Source of the DNA: Spirodela intermedia
Taxonomy: Eukaryota; Streptophyta; Magnoliopsida; Alismatales; Araceae
DNA length: 64,000 nt
Reading direction: 5' to 3'
NCBI GenBank assembly: GCA_902729315.2
Contig: LR746272.1
Coordinates: 8,210,827-8,274,826 of the forward strand
Part shown: positions 28,305 to 40,400 of the stretch, in pieces
How the letters are laid out: every line of letters starts with the position of its first letter
How positions within the stretch are numbered: the stretch's first letter is position 1
Position numbers and translations under genes: made by a program
Notes under the pieces: model-generated
Database searches by the model: none
The model's input: the letters and a program-made list of their open reading frames with translations, nothing else
What the model was told of the DNA's origin: nothing

Positions 28305-31300
28305 GATTCTTTCCTATAGCACATTATTGAATGCCACTTGCTACTAGAACGTCCAGGATACTCAAATGAGCTGATCATTCAAAGAAATGCCAATTAAACC
28401 AATATGCGGCTTCTTCCAGTTTGGCAATAGTTTCTCTTTCTTTGAGAAAAAATAGTTAGATGACTCAAGAGACTCCATCAAGATTGCTGTATTTGTTCCA
28501 TTCAACCTCGTCTGAAGTCATTAAACTGAATAACTGATTCAAATGGACAAGCCAACATGTGAGAAGTTTCTTAGATTCAGGCTTTCTTAAAACCAACAAC
28601 GTTGTCAGCCAATATAGTCGATATAAATGCGTCCGGCATATCAAGTATAAGTTCAGACCAGTGGTCAGACAGCATACCGAGATCCACAAGTTGCACACCA
28701 CATCTCAGGTAGGCAGCTCAAAACAATTAGAATGGTGTATAATCACTCAGGATAACACACTGACAAGAAAAAACTGATCATCATCTGCACTCAACAAAGA
28801 TAACCATCTGTGTCATAATTTGAAAACAGCAAGCAAATAGCTCAATCTATATTTTCACGAAGTAACAGTGGAAAGCAGAAGAGCTTCCCTGAAAACAAAT
28901 GAGATAATATTCTTTAAAAACGATAATGGCAAACATACAATTGGGAGAGAAAAATTAAAAAGAGAGAGATTTCAGAAGCCTTTCGGATATGTCCTGCAAT
29001 AGAGGTAAAAGAATGTAATGTGCCATTTAATTCTGGCTAGCTTTTGCAACATCATAATTAATTGTCGACGACATAATGTCAATATATCCATATAGAGTGC
29101 ATCAGAATAAAAAGACCCAACTGGATTGAAGTTACTGAACAAACAAAAATAAAGGAAAAAAATAGTAATACCACTGATATGTCTCCAGCGTGGGGGTAAG
29201 TATGATGAGCATTAACAAGGCTTCTTTACTAAAGCACATAACAAAAGATTACTCCAAAGTTTAAATGTAGAAATAGACATATCCTTTTACAATCATTTTT
29301 TACTCACAGAAATCAGGGATATGATCTATGAATTGCTTCATTTTTTTTTCCAATGGATACACAAAACTAGCACAGACTAAGCTTTTCATGGAAACAACAG
29401 CTACAATTTATCCCAAATAAATTGGAAAAATGGAGCTTTAAGCTCACTTATCCTCACAACTCTCTCCATATTTCTTTAAAGTCATAGATGGAGCATAAAC
29501 ACCGAGCCTCTTAACAATCTGTATAAGTATGTATACAATTGAATTCCTCTCATCTCAGGCGGCAAAAAAAAGGATCATACCCCAAGGTTTAAAAAGCCAT
29601 GCGTTCACCACAATTGTGCTTATTAAACTAGCATTAAAATTCAAATATCATGTCTAGGAAAAATTCACTAAACAAATATCATGTCTACTGTCTCATGGTT
29701 GTAGGAAAATATGTCAGCAAAACGATTTTTGTTTCCCGCCACACGTCATTCAGAGAACAAAAGACTAATTTACTTTCCCCAATAAGAGCGTCAATCAATC
29801 ATTATCAAGGAGCCACTTACGATATCCTTCACATTAAAACTTTAGATTTAATAGATTATGGGATGTTTCACATGTTGGCTGGTTCCATAACATCAGCACA
29901 ATCTCCAAAGTAGAGATGAGAGAGTGGCGCGTTATTTTCCCATGTAATCTGTCATCCGATTCCCTCTCTCCGTCCAAGGTTGTGCCATCTAACCTCGTCG
30001 ACTGACTGATGAAGCCATCCGATATTGTCAACAGGTTTTCTAACTCAAATGAATTCATCTTAACTGAAACCCCCCATTCCCCCCCACCCCAGCAAAAGAA
30101 GACATCAAACCCAAAGGTGCTACCTGAGCAGAGGATCTTGGCCTAAATGTTTCCCTGAACAATGGAAATTATCTCACCCAAGATGTTCCTCCTCTCCTCA
30201 ACAAAGGGAGTCACATCTCTCTGAGATATGTCATAAAAAAAATTCACCACCATAAGTGTGTCTGCCAAGTAACCATTTGAATAACAAATGGTGAGGCCTT
30301 CTTAACAGCTACACCAAAATGTCTAGACTTTGGAATTTATTCTACTGGTAATTCCGTAGTTGCCAAATTATTCTTGATATCATGGACAGTTAATTACTCA
30401 TGTGTGACGGAAACTCACCATGCTGCCAATGCAGCACATCTATAACGACTTAAATCAGTATCCTGCCTCCTCTCACCCAAGTTTCAAATATACGTTCACA
30501 AAAAGTGCCAAATTTTGACCACCTAATCCAGCATATCCAATGTTCCCGCACGTTGGTAATTGGTAACTGCCAATTTTTCTGTACTCTGCAGCTGTCATCC
30601 CATAGGAAGAAGCACGTACCACCTTCCTTTCCAGTCTTAGAGATCCAAAACAAAAGAAAGCAAAGTAGTAGAGTAGAAAGGTTATTATTGTTCATCTGAA
30701 GGATATACAACACAAATAATTAAGTTGAGTTTACAACTATTCTAATCGATGTGGACCAACAACATCTGCCTTGTCAAAGAAAAATTAAAATATCACCATT
30801 AATATGGACAACTGTGAAAATTATAAGAATAGTCTTCATCCTAACCCAGACACCCAAAAGGGTTTATTGCTGTTGATTTACCTAATAACATCCCGATGAA
30901 CGACAGTGGAACACTTCGTCGAGTACAGTTTACCTAAACCACACATTTTCTGTCCCATCCAAGCTAGTAGTCATTCTCCTGGAAACCACGTAGCATGTAC
31001 TAGTCAAAAAACTTAGGACTCGGATTATGGGATTCAACTACGGAACAGTAGTCGACAAACGCAGTTTTTTACAGTCAACGCAAAGAAGTGTGAATCTTCT
31101 TCTGCTGTCGGCGTGATTCTCCATTTTCTAAGGAACAACCGATGGATAGGGTATTCAAACGATGAATGAGTAGAAAAATTATTCATCAGAGAAATGCTCA
31201 GTTTACCAGCATTCTCCATTTTCTCAGTTTACCAGCATCACCCTTTTTAGCTGGCGCTTGACCAAGACCAATCGTTGTGGGAGGGCAATGCTCATTTGAA

Positions 31301-31891
31301 AAAAAACACAGATAATACGAGCAAGCTACAATCTATCTCTGAGGAATGCTTTCCCATTAATCCAAATGAATCTTCCCGCCCCCCGCCCCCCCCTACTGGG
31401 CATCTGACTCAACAATAACGATAGAGCTTTATAGCTTATCACCGTCTAACCAATCGAAACGTCGACAAAGCGTCCCATATCGCGCAAAGTCGACGCCCCA
31501 CAACACAGTGCATTCAGACGAGGGAGAATTCCAAATGATAGAAGCACAATAACACGAGTAGAAATAAAACAGGACACACCGAACTGGAATCGGGTCGAAC
31601 TACCGGACAGAGCCGCAGCCTTCTCGGGATTCTCGCAGGTGTTCCCCGGCGAGCGCGAGTTTCCAATATCCAACAACCCCGACTGCCACCCCTACCAGCC
31701 CATCCCTAGCATGACTCTCTCCTTCCCGCAGTCGCCTTCCCCGCGGCAGCAGAGCAGAACAGCCACAGCAGAAATCCTACGCCTCAGGGATCCTCTTTCC
31801 TACCACAAAACGAAGGATCTGAGTAACCTACCAGCCTGAGCCCCCCTCCCCCTCGCGAGGGTAGGGACGAGGAGGAGGAGGAGAGAGAGTG

Positions 31892-31917
31892 GGAGAGAGA
31901 GAGAGAGAGAGAGAGAG
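31892..31917. repeat. (GA)n microsatellite near the presumed kinase copy A leader
   Basis: Ga run next to an agg-rich stretch; read on the minus strand it is a (CT)n leader-like tract. Confidence 0.85.
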
Positions 31918-32247
31918 CAGAAGTGGGGCCCACACTCAAAACGAACGTTTTTACGGCCACGCACGGTAACGAAGCCACCTCTTTTTTCTGTACGGATCCA
32001 TAGAAATCTTGTACTTGGCCGATCTATCTATGCAGATTCCCTGCGTTGCGCACAGGAAGACGAACTGCGTCTAGCCAATTATATTCTCTTTTTTTTGTTG
32101 TTTTCATGAGTTATTTAATTCGCTAACGAGGGCATTTTCAGTGCGTCACGCATTTGATCGCGCTGTTCGTTGCGGCTACGGATCAATCTGCCCTCTATCT
32201 CTCGACCGATCGTCTTGTCCGGTCCGTCCGATCTTATCTATTCACTG

Positions 32248-32266
32248 TGACGTCATTTCCCACGTG
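32248..32266. promoter_or_regulatory. bZIP-type module TGACGTCA + CACGTG upstream of kinase copy A
   Basis: TGACGTCA at 32248-32255 and a G-box CACGTG at 32261-32266 lie 5 bp apart. Both are palindromes bound by plant bZIP (and, for CACGTG, bHLH) factors. The pair is kept in the copy B promoter at 45.65-45.69 kb while nearby sequence has diverged, which supports function. Confidence 0.6.
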
Positions 32267-33209
32267 AGAGCCGCCACTCCCTCCAGCTCCCCCGTCACCG
32301 GGTTCCAAATCGGCGAAGCCATTTTGCCGGGCCCACCGCGGGGGTGGGCTCCACCTCGTCAACTCGGCTTAGAGAACTTCCGGCTTTTTTATTTACACAT
32401 CCACCAAACCTCGAATATTCCATGTCACTCCCTCCGGATGCTCTTGAATAAAGGGTATATGTGTAGTTTCAATACTTTTCAGGTACCTACTGAAATATAA
32501 CACGTATTTATTGATAAGTATGTTGGCGTAGGGATATCCGTCGTGATATTCCCCGCTGACGAACCCTAATCCTCTAATGTACAACCTTTTTGCTTTCAAA
32601 GCTTGACCGTTTCAAGGGCAATGATATTTCTTAGAAGAAAAGTCAACGTCCAAGGAAAGTCGTTGTCGTCATGTGTGTATTGAATGGGATAATCCTCCCA
32701 ATAGGGATGAGCTGTCAACGGCTAGAATGTTCTTCTATTAGACGGCGCTGGCTTTTTATTAGCCAACGAGTACCTTGCGGTTGACCAAGTATAATCACTA
32801 CTTAAGATGGTATCACGTGACATCTAGGATTGGGTTGACTTTGGCTAATCACTGGTTAAGAATTGGTGATTATGGGCGAGCAAAGAGGTTAGTGCCCTCG
32901 AAGACTAGTTAGTGGGGATGAGTAGTGGTCGTCTAGTAGAGTAGTTCTGATGGACGAGTATAATGTTGCCACGTCAGCTCCTAACCTCCAATTCAACTTA
33001 GAGACAAATCCGCAGTGCATGGGATAACTAGCTATAAATCATATGCTTGGGTTGACTCTGGCTAATCACCAGTGGTTAGAGGGGATGAGTAATACATATA
33101 TGGTGTGTATGTAATTTTTTTTGGGCGACATTAATTCACCGTAAAAATAAAAAAATCGTGTGAGGAAAAATCACACATTTAGGATTTAAAAACGAATGAA
33201 AAAACGCGA

Positions 33210-34212
33210 AATTATCAGTTTCGTTGTGATCTGAAGAACACCCAACGCAACTGAGCTTTATAATGGTTTTCTATCTCCTTTGACTCGTCTTAAACGGTAG
33301 CTTCATGAGATATATTATCGGACGATGTTATTGTGGTCCAAAGTTTTGAGTTTTGACATGTCAAGCTCTGCACTGCTCAAAGGTTTATGGTCCTTATTTT
33401 CCTCTTACTTGTTCTACTAGAAATGGGACCGTAAACAGTGGAGTAATTTCTATATTTATCGGATGCAAAATATCAGGTTTTCATTTGATATTATTTAGAA
33501 AAAAACATGATTTCTAGATGCGGAAATATTAGAAATGGAACCGTTAACTAGTATACATTAAGACACCAGCAATGGGCGTCCTAGAAGTGGGGGAATTTCC
33601 ATTATTATCGGATGCAAAATATCAGGTTTTCACTGGATATCATGATTTTTTTGTACATAAGTATTTATCGATTGCTGACTCTTTTTTTCGTCACATTTTT
33701 GGAAAATATTTTTAGTAGGAAACTTTTGGTGCCCGGAAAATCAAACAAAATACTTAATTTATTACCATTCTGACTTTAAAAATAATAATTAACTAAATAA
33801 AAGTGGATACCCTGAAAAAAAAATTTGGAAGGAATTTCATTCTAACACTAAAGTCGATCTTCTGGAGAAAGGATAGCTCCATGCCTGCTTGTTTGCTGTT
33901 CTCAGCGACATCTACTTCATCGGAGGGTTTCGTACTGCAGCATGGGTTGACGTGAAGGACTAGGAGTCAATTCTACTCGACAAGATTGCTGTTGATGGTG
34001 GGGAGCGAAATCTGAAGGTGGGCTCTTTCATGAAGTTTTCCTTGGAGATTCTGGTTTTCACGTTCATTATTTTCTCCAAACCCCCTTAGAAAAGTTTTCT
34101 TTGGATGGGGAGATAGATGATGGGGCTCTCTTATCAATAGAAAACTTGCTATTTCATGCCCTTTAATCTAAAAATGAAGCATTTCTTACTTAATATAGAC
34201 ATGAATTCATGA
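33210..34212 (+). pseudogene. Broken fragment of the FMN-binding/DUF2470 gene
   Basis: Homologous to about 53,940-54,960 of the intact gene, in the same orientation. It holds a shortened exon 6 (33421-33475), a second fuller exon 6 (about 33531-33624), exon 7 (33906-34017) and part of exon 8 (about 34073-34140). Exon 7 has an in-frame TAG at 33961-33963 where the intact gene has a Tyr codon. The start and end of exon 8 are deleted, and the upstream exons are absent. The fragment stops near 34,210, where kinase copy B sequence begins. Confidence 0.85.
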
Positions 34213-34467
34213 TATTTTCCAACTTAAAAGAAAAACATGCACAACAATAAACAAGGAAATGCATACGGAGCAGATAAATGTTGTCTCTACTGTGATTTTT
34301 ATGCCTTTTTTTCTGAGGAAAACTGAAACGAATTTCTCCAGAGTAAGATGTAGTGAATCTGGGAGCTTTGTGGAATAGATAATCGTATACGTTTCTCTGA
34401 AAAGATTCACGCTTTAATAGACAATGGCCCAATGGTCAAGATCCTGGGCGAATATTAATCAAGATAC

Positions 34468-37400
34468 CTTTGATGATCCATCTGCAGCCGTAAGCTTAAA
34501 TCGCCCTTTCTGTTGAACAATTCATTCTTCCAACTTCTCCTCACGCTCATTAGCTGCACCGGAAGGCCATTTCACACAATTTCTTCATCAATATTCTGCT
34601 CAAGGATAAAATGAAATACCAGAAAGATAAGAGAACCCTAAAAGAATCGAGAATATAATGTCAGGCATACCAAGATGGTGACGGCCATCCCTGCTTTGAC
34701 CATATGACACTGGCATACTGAGGTTTCTCCCAGGTTGGAATCTGTGTTCTCCATCATCTCTTTCAGAACATCAAAATATATCCAATATCAATCTATATAT
34801 GTAACTTTTCAGTATAAAATCTTGTACATAAATTCCAAAGAATACTAAAATCACTGTAATATTCAATAGATAACTTTCTACAATGATATGAATGTCATGC
34901 TTCTCTAGAGCGAAAAATTAATGAAAACTACGATCTATTTTGAGATTGAAATGCTGAAGTTACCATTTTTATGAGCCAAATATTATGTTGTATGGTTATC
35001 ATAAAAGTACATTTGGTTTACTTTTTATGTTGGGTTTTAGGTCTAAGGTCTTTAACCCTTCCAACTTAGAGTTGGACCTTACTAATAAACCATGTGCTGG
35101 CTCGTCAAGTATCAACTCATATCAGCATTGGGTTGACCTTCTTTTAAAGTTTCTGATGTCCAAAAGGGTCAACACTCGTGTCAACCTCTAGGTGTGATAA
35201 GAAGATGGCTGGCTATACAGAGGGTTGAACCTTGTCTTAAATTATAATCATTCTATGCAGAGTCAACTTTTACCACTATGGAAGTCAACCCAACATGAAG
35301 CAAAGAAATAAGAACACAAATAGTCGACAGCCATAAAGAAGAGACTGGGCATAAAAGTTATTACAATTCTAAAGGGTCAACCCCACACATTTGGAGGTTG
35401 ACTCTTGCAACATCGTAATGGCTACCTTATTTCCATTTTCTAGCCATTGGAGAGACACCCTTTTTTCAAAAACCTGTAGAGGCTCTCCAGTTAGATAGAA
35501 TAAAAAAGATAGACGATTCTAACAAAAACTAGAAAAAGGAAGCTCATTGAGTCATTGGGCATTAACTGCAGTGGCAGAACCAGGGAATCTGGTTATCTGA
35601 GAAGGGAGGAAAGGAGTAGTGTGACAAGGGAGGACAGTGTGAGAGAAGTTTCAACAGGATTTGGGTATGTAAGTGAGTCGCTTCAGCTGCTGTTTCTCAC
35701 AGTTTTCCTCGAAACAAAAAAAAAAAACATGAGAAAATTAAAATCGAGCAATGGGCCGCTTAGTAAACCTCTCCACCGTATTTTACTTTGGCCCATTAGT
35801 TTGTCACGCTTACTGGCCTAATCAAAGCCTGAAGTTGCTGCACCAACTGATACTGGACAGATAACAGGGATGTAGGAAGTAAGCAAGAAAACATACTAGA
35901 TGGATTGTCTAACTGAATATAAGTGATTAAAACCCTACCTTAACCCTGAATGGACACTGCTTTATATAGTTATTTTTTCAGCCTAGTCTAACTTCTGCAA
36001 GTCATTTCCACACCAAAAGGACATTATTAATCCATAAAACAAAAGCGTGAACTTAATAGGCATGAAGTTTAAGATTAGAGTTCAGCTACAACATTTCAAT
36101 TATCAGTAAATAAAAACAACAAAAAATTCTAGTTTTTCATGCCAAAAGTTCAAGAAATTGAAGCAAATTATTCAGAAAAAGTCAACTGAAGCAATTCGTA
36201 AATGAGAATAAAAACGATCCAAAAGGTTTTAATGGCAAGAGGTAATGAACATTCAGAAAAACATGGATAAAAGACACATGATGCATCAAACACAGTCATG
36301 GTAAGAGAAAAAACATAACTAACGACACTTTATACGCCTGAATTGTCTGCAATATTTTATAAATTACCTTTCAACATCCCCAACACCCTCCCCGGAAGGG
36401 ATAACATGTGGAGGTAGAACCGAACCACTTAAATACTTCGGATGGTCAGAACTAAGAATATTTCGGCCCACGGAAGATATTCTCTCTGAGGTATCATCTT
36501 CATGCATTTTACTTCCTAAGCTGTCTACCTGTGAAATATTTGATGGCATTGCATCTTTCCACTCAGGGGTGCCAGGGCTAATTGAATCCTCACAAACATC
36601 AACACACCCCCTGCAAAGACAGTTAATCAGAGGACGCGCACCAAGAAATACCACGGTGTGCATTATCAGATAATTACTGAAAAAATAACGTTAGGAAACA
36701 CCAATGCCAACAACATGTTGAAGTCCCACATATGACTGCACATATAGTTGTGTAACTTGAACGTACTACTTGGTCACAGTTCATGAGCAGCATAAATGTA
36801 TCAGAATGACCTTTTTGCAGAGATTCTGATATCTAGGGATTTACACTAAAATGTAATTCACAAGTGCAGAAAACCACAATCCATACTGGTTGCCATGGGA
36901 AAATAAACAGAGCAACAACATATCATCTGCATATATGTGCATACAAACAGAAACACCTACATCTTTCAAATGCAATAACCAACTTTCAGTCTCCTTAATA
37001 TGCAGTTCAATCAAATGCAGTGAATTTAGGACCCGGAACGGTCCAGAATAAAATTAGGGTAGTCCGGTCCAAATAATGTTCTCAAAAGACCAAAACAGGA
37101 CTAAAATCGGGTCACAATCCTGATTCACAATCCTGATTCACAACTAATATTTTAAATATGTTATTGTGAACTATCTATTTTCAGTCGAATTCATAGACGA
37201 TAAGAAAACCTTCACTCACTTCAGTGCTTGAAGAGGGAGCATTGGAAATGAAGAAGCAAGTGAATCCTCCAAATCCTGACCATCACATCTCTCATCCTAA
37301 GAGAAAAATAATAATGTTAGGATACCTTTCAAAATAAACAACAAAAACCAAACACAGAAGAAGCCACTATTGCGCGACATTTTATGATGGTTCAATTTCA

Positions 37401-40400
37401 AAGCTTCACACCAACCAGTGTACCTCTCTCACGTTTGCTGCTTCTGAACTATTAACATTTTCAGAGCTCACAATATCTGTCACTTCAAAGTTGGCACTTT
37501 CACATCGATCTTTATCGAAATCTTCAATCATGGAGAAGGTATCAGATGATTGAATCTGCAAAAGAAACGATGGAAAATATCAAATTTTGTTATCAAAAAC
37601 CGGAACAATACTCAGAGAAAGCTACTTATGGGATTACGAGAGCAGCTTGAGCCTTCAAGTCCTCAAGATTAAAATTCCAGCCACTTATCCCCCGCATGTA
37701 CTCTTTCTACACCACATACAACCGTTTAGGAAAGAAACCATTTTCTGTTGAATGCAAAATGACGATCGACTAAGATAATCTTAAGGAAAGGAGCATCACA
37801 TGGCACATGCTTTAACATTTTTACATTAGGAACCTTAGTTCCATAAGGACAGAGCCATTTACTTATGATGCACTTTGGATATGAATGACTGAAGGTTATC
37901 AAAACCCTACTCATAAAGTAGACCATCCATAGAGCGTCTATGGGATGACAATATTTTCCTCTTACGAACCCTTTGAAAGACTAATAAAATGTTTCACCAA
38001 CTCAGACCACTATATAGTCAAATGGAAACAGCTAAAGATAAAGACTTTCCAGGAAATTTTTCGGAGGCTATTTGCTCAAAATATGTTAACAGCTGTGTGG
38101 CACCAAAAATAGAGGAGAGAGGTCGATTTCATTTTTCTTCATTGTTGTTTTCGTACTGGACCTCATTACCCCTGAAAAATATAATATATGAGAGTAGTTT
38201 GGTCATTCGATTGGGGTTTCCGAGGTTTGCATGAATCCGTGTCAGGCTATGTTTTCTTTTCGATCGGTCCAACTCTTACTCTATTCTCAAGTGTTCTATG
38301 TTTTTAGAGATTCTTTCCGAGGTTTCCTATTCACTGATTTCATTAGTAACTCACTTACCAACAACATGAAAATTATATTTTGAAAGAAAGAAGCGTTGAT
38401 AAGTCCAAATATGTAACAACAATTACCTGTGATAGGTCGTTCTTATCCTCATAAACCACCTTATTTTGAAGTAAATAAGCATCTTTGGCCTAAAAAAATG
38501 GATCACTGCAGTGTAGAAGGAAAGTTTCCTTTTAAAGAAGAATCTTTTAGACTATTACTTTTAGTTCCCTAAATCGTTCACCGAGTGGAGCAAGGCCATC
38601 AAGGATCGTCCGTGCCAAGTATTCATTTGTGCGACCATTTTTGAAAAAGTTATGCTTCAAAAGCTTTTCTGAGGATGGACGCTTCTTCGGATCTTTCACC
38701 AAGCATGCAGCTACCATCTCTTTAAAAGACTGTAAAGAGATTTTTCAATTTCACAACATCACTCAAGAAGTAACACCTAGCATCAATTTCAAAAACAAGA
38801 ATGAACCTTGGAGAATCTTTTGTCTCTTTCATAGTCAAGGCCTGGTGGTGCATTTTGTAAGGTCAAAAGCAACACCTATGAAAAGAAGAAATGAGATCAC
38901 TCAAATTGTTGAATTCAAGAAATATTCATAACACCACTTTCATGAAGCTAGTATACGCAAAAAAAAAAAAAACACATTTAACAAAACTCGACCTTCATTG
39001 GTGGGTGCTTCGAAAATGGAGCATGGCCATGTGCAAGCTCAAGAGCCGTTATCCCAAAGGACCATATATCTGCTCTGCTCGGAGGAAATAAGTCCCAAAA
39101 TGAGCCCAGTATATCCTCAACGTACCAATACTACAAAAATCAATACTATAAAAACTTCTGAAAATCATTAAGTGGTCACACACACTTGCAATCATATCCA
39201 TGCAACGGTTGCATAACTTCTTGAGCCATTCTGTACATGCATAGTGAAATGGGAAGCAATAAGTCAACACATATGTGATACCAATGGTCCATCATATACG
39301 TCTGAATCAACCATGTCAACACATCAGTTAACAGCAAATAATTCTAAGATGTCTGTATGCTTGTTGTTCGGGTTATGAAAAAAACATGCAAACGTACGTT
39401 TAAATGACTATAATACCCTTTCTTATTTTCATATATTTTATGCATGCACATAAGTCTTGTAGAGATATGACATAAAGAAATATTTTCAGACTACCAAGGA
39501 CCAAATCAAACCACTCCAATAGCAACATGAGATATGCAATGAGAAACGAAAAAGGATAAGTAATGAACCAGCATGGAGTTCCCACAAAGCTGTTTCTTGA
39601 TCGTTGTCTTTCTCCAATATCAAACATGCAAGCAGAGACTCCAAAGTCGGCTAACTTCACAGCACCATTTGCATCGATTAAGATATTACCTGCCTGAAAA
39701 CGTGTCGACAAAGAGTATTAGACAGAAATAAAAGCTTACCACGACAATTTTTTTTTAACATTTCATGAAGGTACAATGCTCAAAATTTCATACGAATGTA
39801 TTAAAAAAAAAAGGTCCATATATTTACTTAACCTTTTATCGACTCATCAGAAGAAACATAACTTATACACAATTATACCATTTATTTCTTGAAAGAATAT
39901 AGCTAGAATACTAGAGGATCTATAATCAATCATGGTGCCAAGCAGCTAAATATTTCATACGGTTCTGAAAACATACTAAATTCTGATACAAATACAATAA
40001 ATTCTGGTTTATTTACTACCTAAGTGAAACCTAATTGCCTCACTTTTATATATTTCACTAGACTACAAAAATAAAAAACTAATCAACATTGATTCATTTC
40101 TATGATTCCTAAAGTATTAGAGTTCAGACCACCCATGCAAGGTCAAAATTCTAGACAAAACCTAACATTGCCCTTTGAATCGTCAATATAAATTCCAGAA
40201 AACTTGTTTTCTCCATTTCATCAGAATCACCAATTTAAAACAATCATTTTTTATTATTTTTAAATGTAAAAATTCATTGACATTAAAAAGATAAGGGATT
40301 GCATTTACTTCTTTCTTTTTCTCTCCTTTGACCCTCTTTCATATATTAGGCAACGAGGAAATAAAAGTAGGATCAGGCATAGGAGTTTTAGCCTCTCAAT

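Larger units (their letters stand above)
28305..33209. other. Leader/promoter region of kinase copy A and spacer
   Basis: No coding exon was seen. The stretch to about 31.9 kb is AT-rich and probably contains a 5' UTR intron. A GC-richer block at 31,560-31,900 with a (GA)n tract at 31892-31917 looks like the first, non-coding exon. Next comes a GC-rich promoter block at 32,130-32,400 and then an AT-rich spacer. All of it has a diverged counterpart at 42,500-46,135 plus about 49,780-50,700. Confidence 0.5.
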
